NCBI RefSeq assembly: GCF_017876655.1
Contig: NZ_JAGIOK010000001.1
Coordinates: 1,488,001-1,552,000 of the forward strand
Direction: 5' to 3'
Origin: Microbacterium imperiale
GTDB taxonomy: Bacteria; Actinomycetota; Actinomycetes; Actinomycetales; Microbacteriaceae
DNA length: 64,000 nucleotides
This document shows positions 41,922-49,937 of this stretch, piece after piece (position 1 is the first letter of the stretch; each line of letters starts with the position of its first letter). Under the pieces are notes generated by a model. It was not told the DNA's origin. It did not search any database and saw nothing but the letters and a program-made list of their open reading frames with translations. Position numbers and translations under genes: made by a program.

Positions 41922-41927
41922 GGTGCG

Positions 41928-41933
41928 ACGTTA
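41928..41933 (-). promoter_or_regulatory. -10 element TAACGT, leaderless start
   Basis: TAACGT ends 6 nt before the ATG of the diacylglycerol-kinase-like gene. The remaining ~230 bp up to 42161 hold no gene that I can support. Confidence 0.5.
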
Positions 41934-42161
41934 ACGCGGCCGGCGGGCGCTCGCCACGCCTTGACACCTCGCGGGCAGACGGCGGGACAGCGATACACGC
42001 GTCGGAGCCGCGCGGCTGGTGTGGCGTCGCAGGCGCGCCGGGTCGACACGAGCCCCGCCGATCCGACGGACGTATCGCCCGACGGCGCGCGCCCGTTAGT
42101 CTGGCGCAACCTGACCACCGCTCCCCCGCGGAGCCGTACCTCGCAGATCGGAGGTTCCCCC

Positions 42162-43682
42162 ATGTCCATCGCACAGACGCGCCCCACCCCCGGTGCCGCC
42201 AAGACGATCATCGGCGAGCCCGAGGTCGTCGAGGACGGCGCCGCGATCGACGCCGCGGGCATCGCGCTCGCCGCCGACGTGGAGCACGACCCCGCCTGGA
42301 TCGCGCTGCGCGATGCCGCGACGGCTCTGCAGACCCTGCAGGCTGCCGACGGCTCGGTGCCCGACCCCGGCGACCGGGACACGGCGCGACGACACGTCGC
42401 GGCGATCACCGCCGCGATCGAACGGCTCGCGCCGCGGTTCCCGCACGACAGCGCGTACCTCGCCGCCTCGATCCGGGACTTCGAGCGATGGGCCGGCCCG
42501 GGCGATCCGGGCGAAGCGGTGTCGACGGAGGGGGCGTTCGGCGTGCCCGATTTCCTCGACTCGCTCCTGGCCTTCCAGCCGCAGCAGCACCGCGTCGACG
42601 GCATCCGGCATCTCGTCGTGTTCCCGATGTACACGCAGAACGGCTCGCGCGACCGGCACGTCGAGGCGCTGCTGGTCGAGGCGATCTGGCCGGAGGAGAT
42701 CGCCCGGCTCGAGACGATGTACGCGAATCGTCTGTTCGTGTCGTTGCGGCTGCTCGACTTCACGGCCGGATACGACACCGACTCGGCCGTGCTGTTCCCC
42801 GAGACGGTCGCGATGCGCGAGATCCCGACCTTCACGTGGGGCGCGATCTTCCAGGACCGTGAGGCCGCGCGCTACCGACGCGTCGTCGCCGCGGCATCCG
42901 AGATCACCAAGCTCGACCTGCCCGCCGAGGCGGCGGAGATGCTCGACGACCAGGCGCTCACCGAGCGGGCGTTCGTCATGTGGGATCTCATCCACGACCG
43001 CACGCACATGCGCGGCGACCTGCCGTTCGACCCGTTCATGATCAAGCAGCGGATGCCGTTCTTCCTGTACTCCCTCGAAGAGCTGCGGTGCGACCTGACG
43101 GCGTTCCGCGAGTGCGTCGCCCTCGAGCGGAGCCTGGGCGCCGAGCCCGGCCTCGACCCGGTGGATGCCGAGCTGCTGCGGCTGTCGCGACTGGTGCAGT
43201 ACGCCGTGATCTTCGACCGGATCTTCCGGTTTGCCATCACGGGGACGCGGGTGCGCAACTACGACGGGCTCGGCGGCCAGCTGCTGTTCGCGTGGCTGCA
43301 CCGGCGCGGCGTGCTGCACTGGACCGACACGGCGCTCGCGTTCGATTGGCGGGAGGTGCCGGATGCCGTCGTCGCCCTGGGCGACGCGATCGACCGCCTG
43401 TACTGGGAGTCGATCGACCGGCCCAAGACGGCGCACTGGCTCGCGGCGTACGAGCTCGTGCGGTCGGTGCTCGAACCGCACCCGGCGTCGGTGTGGGCGC
43501 GCGGGCTGCCGGAGGAGGTGCTCGCCGGTCCGCCGAAGGGCTTCACCGACGCCGTGCTCGACGACGAGTTCCCGCTGTCGATGTTCTACGAGGCCCTCGA
43601 GAAGAAGATGCGCGACGTCATCGCATCGACCCGCGGTATCCGCGGGACGACGACGACACCGACCCGCGGCATCCGCGGCTGA
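42162..43682 (+). CDS. DUF6421 family protein
   Basis: This 506-aa protein matches the uncharacterised DUF6421 family of actinobacteria, recognised from HLVVFPMYTQNGSRDRHVEA, the LDFTAGYDTDSAVLFPETVA segment and the PFDPFMIKQRMPFFLYSLEE segment. A WDLIHDRTHMRGD region looks conserved and could be an active or metal site. The ATG at 42162 has GGAGG seven bases upstream; an earlier open frame is rejected. The C-terminus ends with a repeated TRGIRG tail. It is followed by threonine aldolase after 47 bp, possibly as one transcript. The function is unknown. Confidence 0.8.
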   Translation: MSIAQTRPTPGAAKTIIGEPEVVEDGAAIDAAGIALAADVEHDPAWIALRDAATALQTLQAADGSVPDPGDRDTARRHVAAITAAIERLAPRFPHDSAYLAASIRDFERWAGPGDPGEAVSTEGAFGVPDFLDSLLAFQPQQHRVDGIRHLVVFPMYTQNGSRDRHVEALLVEAIWPEEIARLETMYANRLFVSLRLLDFTAGYDTDSAVLFPETVAMREIPTFTWGAIFQDREAARYRRVVAAASEITKLDLPAEAAEMLDDQALTERAFVMWDLIHDRTHMRGDLPFDPFMIKQRMPFFLYSLEELRCDLTAFRECVALERSLGAEPGLDPVDAELLRLSRLVQYAVIFDRIFRFAITGTRVRNYDGLGGQLLFAWLHRRGVLHWTDTALAFDWREVPDAVVALGDAIDRLYWESIDRPKTAHWLAAYELVRSVLEPHPASVWARGLPEEVLAGPPKGFTDAVLDDEFPLSMFYEALEKKMRDVIASTRGIRGTTTTPTRGIRG

Positions 43683-43729
43683 CCCGCACGCGGGCCCGAG
43701 GCCGCGCCCGAGGCTGAAAGGATGAGGTC

Positions 43730-44797
43730 ATGACCTCCCTGCACGACACCTCGGTGCGCGGCTTCGCGTCCGACAACTACTCCGGCATCCACCCGGAGGT
43801 CCTCGCCGCCATCACCGCGGCCAACGACGGACACCAGACCGCCTACGGCTCGGACGTGTACACCGCACGCCTGCAGGAGCTCGTCGCCGAGCACTTCGGC
43901 GCCGGCGCGGAGGCCTTCCCCGTGTTCAACGGCACGGGCGCCAACGTCACGGCGCTGCAGTCGATGCTGCCGCGCTGGGGGGCCGTGATCGCGGCATCCA
44001 CGGCGCACATCAACGTCGACGAGGGCGGCGCCCCCGAACGCGTCGGCGGCATCAAGATCCTGAACGTCCCGACCGCCGACGGGAAGCTCACCCCCGACCT
44101 CATCGACCGCGAGGCGTGGGGCTGGGGCGATGAGCACCGCGCCCAGCCGCTCGTGGTGTCGATCACGCAGTCGACCGAGCTCGGGACGATCTACACCCCC
44201 GACGAGCTGCGGACGATCGCCGACCACGTGCACGCCCGCGGCATGCGCCTGCACATGGACGGCGCGCGCATCGCGAACGCCGCGGCAGCGCTCGACCTGC
44301 CGCTGGCCGCCATCACCCGCGACGTCGGTGTCGATGTCCTGAGCTTCGGCGGCACGAAGAACGGCGCGATGATCGGCGAGGCCATCGTCGTGCTCGACCC
44401 GGCGGCATCCGAGGGGCTGACGTACCTGCGCAAGCTCAACATGCAGCTGTCGTCGAAGATGCGCTTCGTCTCGGCGCAGCTGGTCGCGCTGCTCGAGAAC
44501 GACCTGTGGCGCCGCAACGCCGAGCACGCGAACGGGATGGCGCAGCGCCTGCGCTCGAGCGTCGAGGCCGGAATCGCCGACGGCTCGATCCGCGGGGTCG
44601 AGTTCACGCAGCCGACGCAGGCCAACGGCGTGTTCGCCGTGCTGCCCGAGGGCGTCGCCGACCGGCTGCGCGCATCGTTCCGTTTCTACGATTGGGACGA
44701 AGCTGCTCGCGAGGTGCGCTGGATGTGCTCGTTCGACACGTCCGCGTCCGATGTCGACGCCTTCGTCGCCGAGCTCGGGCGCCTGACGGCCGACTGA
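43730..44797 (+). CDS. Low-specificity L-threonine aldolase (PLP-dependent)
   Basis: This 355-aa enzyme splits threonine or allo-threonine into glycine and acetaldehyde. Family features are FASDNYSGIHPEVL at the N-terminus, the substrate-binding HMDGARIANAAAAL region and the PLP lysine in SFGGTKNGAM. The length is typical. A purine-rich GAAAGGATGAGG precedes the ATG. A hairpin after the stop ends the unit. Confidence 0.9.
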   Translation: MTSLHDTSVRGFASDNYSGIHPEVLAAITAANDGHQTAYGSDVYTARLQELVAEHFGAGAEAFPVFNGTGANVTALQSMLPRWGAVIAASTAHINVDEGGAPERVGGIKILNVPTADGKLTPDLIDREAWGWGDEHRAQPLVVSITQSTELGTIYTPDELRTIADHVHARGMRLHMDGARIANAAAALDLPLAAITRDVGVDVLSFGGTKNGAMIGEAIVVLDPAASEGLTYLRKLNMQLSSKMRFVSAQLVALLENDLWRRNAEHANGMAQRLRSSVEAGIADGSIRGVEFTQPTQANGVFAVLPEGVADRLRASFRFYDWDEAAREVRWMCSFDTSASDVDAFVAELGRLTAD

Positions 44798-44816
44798 CCC
44801 CGCTTCACGAGCGACG

Positions 44817-44851
44817 GGAGCCGCGGCGCGGAGCTATCCGGCCGCGGCTCC
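44817..44851. terminator. Bidirectional terminator, threonine aldolase / VOC gene
   Basis: GGAGCCGCGGC (44817-44827) pairs perfectly with GCCGCGGCTCC (44841-44851), an 11-bp stem with a 13-nt loop, between convergent stops at 44797 and 44858. Confidence 0.75.
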
Positions 44852-44857
44852 GTGCGT

Positions 44858-45313
44858 TCAGCGCGCGGTGACGCTGAAGCTCCACGTCACACCGAACCGG
44901 TCGGTGAGCATGCCGAACCCGGCGCTCCACGCCGACGCGGCGAGCGGCTCGACGATGACGGCATCCGTCGCCAGCGCGTCCCAGGGCCCCTGCAGCTCGG
45001 CGAGGCTCTCGGAGCCGACCGAGACGAAGAGCGCCTGATCGGTGATCGTCGCGTTGTTCTCGCGGCGGGTCGCCCCGCCGCCGGCGATCGAGCCCTCGGT
45101 GCGACCCGGGATGTCGTAGCCCATGACGCGGAAGCCGTTCTCGGCGACCACGAGGCCGAACACGACGGCGTCGGCGCCGGGAGCGTCGGCCGGCATGCCG
45201 ACCTCGGCGTACGTGGTGATGACGGTGTGGCCGCCGAAAGCGGAGCCGTAGAACTCGAGCGCCTCGCGTGCATCGCCGCGGAAGTTGAGGTGGGGGGTGG
45301 TCTGGATGGTCAT
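44858..45313 (-). CDS. VOC family protein (PhnB/glyoxalase-like)
   Basis: This 151-aa protein is a PhnB-type glyoxalase/dioxygenase-fold protein: TPHLNFRGDAREALEFYGSAFGG at the N-terminus, ADAVVFGLVVAENGFRVMGYD in the middle and SAGFGMLTDRFGVTWSFSVT at the C-terminus. These proteins are often annotated 3-demethylubiquinone methyltransferase-like, which is misleading. AGGAG is well placed before the ATG. It faces a WYL regulator gene divergently, which may control it. Confidence 0.85.
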   Translation of the reverse strand: MTIQTTPHLNFRGDAREALEFYGSAFGGHTVITTYAEVGMPADAPGADAVVFGLVVAENGFRVMGYDIPGRTEGSIAGGGATRRENNATITDQALFVSVGSESLAELQGPWDALATDAVIVEPLAASAWSAGFGMLTDRFGVTWSFSVTAR

Positions 45314-45413
45314 CGCTGCTCCTGAGTGAGGGTCGGCCCGATCGGCTCGACACCGTCAGCCTGCCGGGCGTGCAGGTCAGTTTCTGTCCGCCTTCGCGGG
45401 TACGGTGGGGGCC

Positions 45414-46439
45414 ATGACCACGACGTCGCGATTGCTCACGCTGCTGTCGCTGCTCCAAGCTCGCCGCGACTGGCCCGGCGCCGTGCTGGCCGCGCGCCTG
45501 GAGGTCAGCGACCGCACGGTGCGCCGCGACATCGAGCGCCTGCGAGAGATGGGCTACCGCATCCACGCCTCGCTCGGTCCCGACGGCGGCTACCGCCTCG
45601 ACGCCGGCAGCGAGTTGCCGCCGCTGCTGTTCGACGAGGACCAGACCGTCGCGGTCGCCCTCGCACTGCGGTCGGCGCCGGCCGTCGGCGCGGGCATCGG
45701 CGACGCGGCGATCCGCGCCCTCGCGACGATCCGGCAGGTGATGCCCTCGCGTCTGCGACACCGGCTCGACGCCCTCGACATCACCACCGTCGGCCGTCCC
45801 GGGGATGCCGCACCGCCGGACGTCCCGCTCGAGGTGCTCGTCGCGCTGGCCGACACGATCCGCGACCGGCAGACCCTCCGCTTCGACTACGTCCGCCCTA
45901 CCGACGACGACCACGCCGCACCGGACGTCGGACCGGCCATGCCGCCGCGGCGTGCGGAGCCGCACCACCTCGTCGCCGCGGGCGGACGCTGGTACCTCGT
46001 GGCGTGGGATCTCGACCGGGGCGACTGGCGCCTCTACCGCGCTGATCGCGTGCGCCCGCGCATCCCGCACGGCCCGCGCTTCGACCGGCGGGCGGTCCCC
46101 GGTGGCGACGTCGATGCCTTCGTCTCGGCGCGCTTCCGCGGATCCGACGTCGACGCGTGGCCGTGCCGCGGCGCCGTCGTGCTGCACCTTCCCGCGCGCC
46201 GGGTCCGGCCCTTCGCGGGCGACGGCACCGTCACCGCCATCGACGACGACACCTGCCGACTCGAGAGCGGCTCGTGGTCGTGGGCCGCGCTAGCGGCGTC
46301 GTTCGGCCGGTTCGACGCACCGATGGAGGTGGTCGGGCCGCCCGAACTCGCCGACGCGTTCGCCGCTCTCGCCGACCGCTATGCCCGCGCGGGTTCGGCC
46401 CGGGGCGGGCGTCAGGCGCCGGCGAGCCAGTCGCGGTAG
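45414..46439 (+). CDS. WYL domain transcriptional regulator (DeoR/HTH_11 type)
   Basis: This 341-aa regulator has an N-terminal HTH_11 domain (RRDWPGAVLAARLEVSDRT then VRRDIERLREMGYRI) and a WYL domain (about 140-235) including RRAEPHHLVAAGGRWYLVAWD and DWRLYRADRV, thought to bind a ligand or nucleic acid. The ATG at 45414 is chosen with TACGGT 7 nt upstream; one upstream in-frame start codon three codons earlier is less likely. It is divergent from the VOC gene. Its 3' end overlaps the convergent M3 peptidase gene by 28 bp. Confidence 0.88.
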   Translation: MTTTSRLLTLLSLLQARRDWPGAVLAARLEVSDRTVRRDIERLREMGYRIHASLGPDGGYRLDAGSELPPLLFDEDQTVAVALALRSAPAVGAGIGDAAIRALATIRQVMPSRLRHRLDALDITTVGRPGDAAPPDVPLEVLVALADTIRDRQTLRFDYVRPTDDDHAAPDVGPAMPPRRAEPHHLVAAGGRWYLVAWDLDRGDWRLYRADRVRPRIPHGPRFDRRAVPGGDVDAFVSARFRGSDVDAWPCRGAVVLHLPARRVRPFAGDGTVTAIDDDTCRLESGSWSWAALAASFGRFDAPMEVVGPPELADAFAALADRYARAGSARGGRQAPASQSR

Positions 46440-48331
46440 GCGTCGAAGGAGGACGGGCGACCGAGGAAGTCGGCGACGAGGTCGGCCGCGTCGCGGCTGC
46501 CGCCGGGCTCCAGCACGCGCTCGCGGTACCGCCGGGCGACGGCCGGGTCCATCAGGTCGTCGCCGAACGCCGACAGCAGGTCACGCGCGATCACGAGGCT
46601 CCACTGGTACGTGTAGTAGCAGGCGCCGTACCCGGTGAGGTGGCCGAAGCCGGCGTAGGTGTGACCGCCGGGCAGCGGGCGCACGGGCGACGACTCGCGG
46701 TACCACCGCTCGACGGCGCCGGCGAGATCCGCCGGACGCTCGACGTGCAGCCCGTACGAGACGTTCGCGTGCCCGAGCTGACGGGTCACCTCGAGGGCGC
46801 GGCCGAACGCGTCGGCGACCCGCATCCGCTCCACGAGATCGGCGGGGATCGGCTCACCGGCTTCGTTGCGGGCGAAGGTCGCCAGCACACCGGCATCCCA
46901 CGCCCATTCCTCGAGCAGCTGGCTGGGGGCCTCGACGAAGTCCCACTCGGTCTCGATGCCGCTGAAGTCGGCCCACACGGCGTCGGCGCCGCCGAGGATG
47001 CCGTGAACGAGGTGGCCGAACTCGTGGAAGAACGTCACGACCTGATCGTGCTCGAGCAGCCCACGCGAGAAGTTGCACAGCAGGACGCCCTCGGGCAGCG
47101 AGCGGCCCGCGATCCCCGGCGCGAGACCGAAGCAGGCGGCGTGGTTGTACTTGCCCTCGCGCGGATGCAGATCGAGGTGGATGCGGCCGAGGTGACGCTC
47201 GCCCCGGAACACGTCGTAGCTGCGGACGTCCTCGTGCCACGCCGCGGCGTCGACGGGACGGTAGCTGATCTCGAGCAGTCGCGCCGTGACGTCGAGCACA
47301 CCCGGCAGCACGTTCTCGAACGCGAAGTAGGCGCGCACCTCCTGCGCGTCGACGGCGAACCGCTCGCGCTTGACGGCCCCCAGCAGGTACCAGAGATCGG
47401 CCGAGGTGACGGCGTCGGCATCGGGCTCGTCGCGTCGCAGGCGCTCGAGCAGCTGCTCGTACTCGGCCGCCGCGACCTCGCGCGTGGCATCGGCGATCCG
47501 GTCGAGGAACGAGCGGATGGCGGCGCTCGATCCGATCATGCGGGTCTCGGTCTCGTGGTCGGCCCAGTCGCCGTAGCCGAGCAGCTCGGCGCGTTCGGCC
47601 CGGACGGCCAGGAGCTCGGCGAGCACCGGATCGTTCTCGGGCCACGCGAGGTCGTTGTAGACCGACAGCAGCGCGGTGCGCGTCGAGCGGCGCTCCGCGA
47701 ACTCACGCACGGGCATGAGGTCGGTGTACTCGGTCGTCAGGGTGACGAGCCCGTCGGCGTCGACGGGGTGGGCGTCGATGAAGTCCTGCGGCAGCCCGGC
47801 GAGCGCGTCGGGAGCGACCTTCAGCTCCCGGCGGCCGTCGCGGATGTTGCGCGAGAACCGCAGCGACAGCGCGGTGTCGCGCTCGGCGAGCGCCCGCAGC
47901 CGGTCACGGGTCGCGTCGTCGCGATCGACGCCGCCCCGACGGAAGTCCCGCTGGATGCGCGCGAGCAGGCGGCGGGCGGCGGCATCCAGTCCGTCCGTCG
48001 TGAGCCCGTCGAAGACCGCGAACAGGCGCGGGTCGAGGGCCCGCTCCGACAGCAGCGCGTCGATGGCCTGCACGCGCGCCTCGGCGGCCTCGCGGACGGC
48101 GGGATCGGGATGCGCCTCACTGAGCACGGATGCCTCGGACGCGGCCTCGGCGATCGCGATCGAGGCCTCGTTCCACAGCTGCAGCCGGGCCAGCGGCGAC
48201 AGGTCGTGACCCGCGATGAGCTGCGCGTCGATGTCGCGCACGCGGCCGATGCGGGCGTCGGGTCGATCCGAGGCGAACGCGAGCCAACCCGAGGGATCGG
48301 CGGGGAGGGCGAGGGGCTGCGGCGCGGTCAT
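46412..48331 (-). CDS. M3 family oligopeptidase (peptidyl-dipeptidase Dcp-like)
   Basis: This 639-aa zinc peptidase carries the HEFGH motif in FFHEFGHLVHGILGG near residues 437-441, followed by the third ligand region in IETEWDFVEAPSQLLEEW. It likely trims oligopeptides in the cytoplasm. The N-terminal helical region and KYNHAACFGLAPGI are typical of M3 enzymes. TAGGCT stands 6 nt before the ATG. It could feed on peptides imported by the Dpp-type transporter, but it is 13 kb away and no shared control is visible. Confidence 0.92.
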   Translation of the reverse strand: MTAPQPLALPADPSGWLAFASDRPDARIGRVRDIDAQLIAGHDLSPLARLQLWNEASIAIAEAASEASVLSEAHPDPAVREAAEARVQAIDALLSERALDPRLFAVFDGLTTDGLDAAARRLLARIQRDFRRGGVDRDDATRDRLRALAERDTALSLRFSRNIRDGRRELKVAPDALAGLPQDFIDAHPVDADGLVTLTTEYTDLMPVREFAERRSTRTALLSVYNDLAWPENDPVLAELLAVRAERAELLGYGDWADHETETRMIGSSAAIRSFLDRIADATREVAAAEYEQLLERLRRDEPDADAVTSADLWYLLGAVKRERFAVDAQEVRAYFAFENVLPGVLDVTARLLEISYRPVDAAAWHEDVRSYDVFRGERHLGRIHLDLHPREGKYNHAACFGLAPGIAGRSLPEGVLLCNFSRGLLEHDQVVTFFHEFGHLVHGILGGADAVWADFSGIETEWDFVEAPSQLLEEWAWDAGVLATFARNEAGEPIPADLVERMRVADAFGRALEVTRQLGHANVSYGLHVERPADLAGAVERWYRESSPVRPLPGGHTYAGFGHLTGYGACYYTYQWSLVIARDLLSAFGDDLMDPAVARRYRERVLEPGGSRDAADLVADFLGRPSSFDAYRDWLAGA

Positions 48332-48337
48332 GCTCCG

Positions 48338-48343
48338 AGCCTA
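48338..48343 (-). promoter_or_regulatory. -10 element TAGGCT, leaderless start
   Basis: TAGGCT ends 6 nt before the ATG of the M3 peptidase gene, with no ribosome binding site upstream. Confidence 0.5.
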
Positions 48344-48388
48344 CGCAGGGCGCCGGGCGCGCGGCGCGGCACCCTCAGCGCAGAGCGC

Positions 48389-49000
48389 TCAGCGCAGCGC
48401 GCCGACCGAGGCGAGGGCCAGGCGGATGAGGGTGCCGCGGCCGCCCTCCATCTCGGCCGCGAGCGCGTCGGACGCGGCCTCCGCCGGATCGAGCCACGTG
48501 ACCTCGAGGGCGTCCTGCCGCGGCTCGCAGGTGCCCGTGACCGGCACGACGAACGCGAGCGAGACGGCGTGCTGCCGGTCGTCGTGGAAGGCGCTGACGC
48601 CGGGGATCGGGAAGTACTCGGCGACGGTGAACGGCGTCGGCGAGGCCGGCAGCAGCGGGAACGCCATCGGCCCCAGGTCGTTCTCGACGTGGCGGAAGAG
48701 GGCGTCGCGGATCGTCTCGCCGTAGCGCACGCGACCCGACACGATCGTGCGCGTCATCTCGCCCACCGGTGTCGCGCGCAGCAGGATGCCGACCTGCGTG
48801 ACGGCGCCGAGGCCGTCGGTGCGCACCGGCACCGCCTCGACGTACAGCATGGGTAACCGGCGGCGGGCCTCGGTCAGCTCGACGTCGCTGAGCCAGGCCG
48901 GGTTCGCCGCCCCGCCACCGGGAGCGCCCCGCAGCGGATCGACGGGCAGCGAGGACGCGTCGCCCTCGTCGGGATCGGGGTCGGGGGTGCGCACGGCCAT
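48389..49000 (-). CDS. DUF4916 family NUDIX-like protein
   Basis: This 203-aa protein has a Pro/Asp-rich N-terminal tail (about 1-38) and a NUDIX-like fold. The region GRVRYGETIRDALFRHVENDLG resembles a NUDIX box in which one of the conserved Glu positions is changed, so hydrolase activity is uncertain. MLYVEAVPVRTDGLGAVTQVGILLR is characteristic of DUF4916. The ATG at 49000 (MAVRTPDPDPDEG) is chosen; the longer open frame is rejected. It is divergent from the carboxylesterase gene. Confidence 0.8.
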   Translation of the reverse strand: MAVRTPDPDPDEGDASSLPVDPLRGAPGGGAANPAWLSDVELTEARRRLPMLYVEAVPVRTDGLGAVTQVGILLRATPVGEMTRTIVSGRVRYGETIRDALFRHVENDLGPMAFPLLPASPTPFTVAEYFPIPGVSAFHDDRQHAVSLAFVVPVTGTCEPRQDALEVTWLDPAEAASDALAAEMEGGRGTLIRLALASVGALR

Positions 49001-49070
49001 GCTCCATGTATACCAATGCCGTCCCGCAGCGCGATGACCGGACGTCGGAGCCGGCTGCCAGGATGGTCCC

Positions 49071-49724
49071 ATGTCCGAGACCCCGGTCCTCGATTCCGCC
49101 GCCGTGCGCTGGTCGGCGCCCCCGGCCGAGCGGGCCGGTCGGCCGCTCCTGGTGCTGATGCACGGGTACGGATCCGACGAGAACGATCTCTTCGCGCTCG
49201 CGCCGCACCTGCCGGCGGAGTACGTCGTCGCCGCGGTCCGCGCCCCGCTGTCGCCGCCGTTCCCGACGCCGGGGTGGTCGTGGTACCCGATCGAGGGCCT
49301 GCACGGCCGCGACCCCGACATCGCGACGGCGAGTGCGCGCGCGCTCGTGACCTGGATCGACGGGGTCCGTGCGGATGCGGCATCCGTCGGCGTGCTCGGG
49401 TTCTCGCAGGGCGGGGTCATGGCGATCGAGGCGCTGCGCCTGGCGCCCGACGCCTTCTCGTTCGCCGTGAGCCTCGCCGGGTACGCCAACCCGCATCCGC
49501 TGCCCGGCGACGCCGCGCTCGCCGAGCGGCGTCCGCCCGTCTTCTGGGGGCGCGGGGCTCTCGACGACGTCATCCCCGCCCCGCTCGTCGCGCACACGGT
49601 GCAGTGGCTGCCGGGGCACGTGGAACTGAGCGGACGGGTCTACCCCGGGCTCGCGCACGCCGTGTCGGCGGACGAGCTGAGCGATGTCTCCACGTTCCTG
49701 CGCAAGCAGCTGCCCGAGGCGTAG
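49071..49724 (+). CDS. Phospholipase/carboxylesterase family alpha/beta-hydrolase
   Basis: This 217-aa hydrolase has the nucleophile motif G-F-S-Q-G in VLGFSQGGVMA near residue 109, the acidic residue in RGALDDVIP, and the His in YPGLAHAVS. The N-terminus MSETPVLDSAAVRWSAPP and HGYGSDENDLFALAP match the YpfH/Est-type family. It probably cleaves small esters. Its stop codon TAG is also the start of the TAGACT -10 used by the downstream ABC-F gene. Confidence 0.88.
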   Translation: MSETPVLDSAAVRWSAPPAERAGRPLLVLMHGYGSDENDLFALAPHLPAEYVVAAVRAPLSPPFPTPGWSWYPIEGLHGRDPDIATASARALVTWIDGVRADAASVGVLGFSQGGVMAIEALRLAPDAFSFAVSLAGYANPHPLPGDAALAERRPPVFWGRGALDDVIPAPLVAHTVQWLPGHVELSGRVYPGLAHAVSADELSDVSTFLRKQLPEA

Positions 49725-49727
49725 ACT
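49699..49727 (+). promoter_or_regulatory. Putative promoter of the ABC-F leader
   Basis: TGCGCA (49699-49704), a 17-bp spacer and TAGACT (49722-49727). The -10 hexamer is the same as at the S10 promoter and includes the esterase stop codon. It would leave a leader of about 200 nt before the ABC-F start. Confidence 0.5.
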
Positions 49728-49762
49728 CTCTCCGCCCCTGTCCCGAGTGTGAGGAACGACCG

Positions 49763-49792
49763 TTGATCGGTTTCGACGCGACCGCGCTGTGA
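49763..49792 (+). CDS. Possible 9-codon leader peptide
   Basis: TTG at 49763 opens a short frame, MIGFDATAL then TGA, preceded by GAGG about 8 nt upstream. It lies between the promoter and the ABC-F gene, where leader peptides often govern expression of antibiotic-resistance ABC-F genes by ribosome stalling. The size is close to chance, so this is a proposal only. Confidence 0.35.
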   Translation: MIGFDATAL

Positions 49793-49831
49793 TCCCGCGC
49801 TGATCCGTCGATGCCTCCGGGCGTTCGATTC

Positions 49832-49860
49832 GGCCAGCGCTTTTCGATACCGCGCTGGCC
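49832..49860 (+). terminator. Hairpin in the ABC-F leader
   Basis: GGCCAGCGC (49832-49840) and GCGCTGGCC (49852-49860) form a perfect 9-bp stem with an 11-nt loop, about 40 nt after the leader-peptide stop and before the ABC-F ribosome binding site. It may serve as an attenuator. Confidence 0.45.
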
Positions 49861-49937
49861 CGCCGGACCGATCCCCTCTCTGCCGGGGCTTCTCGGTGTC
49901 CGTCGCGCCCGCGCACGACGACATCCGAGGAGGCACC

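Noticed and set aside
39715..42174. Upstream extension of the response-regulator frame to 1037 codons
   Set aside because: It runs through the histidine kinase and lipid-kinase genes in another frame; the GTG at 39714 with GTGA overlap is the natural start.
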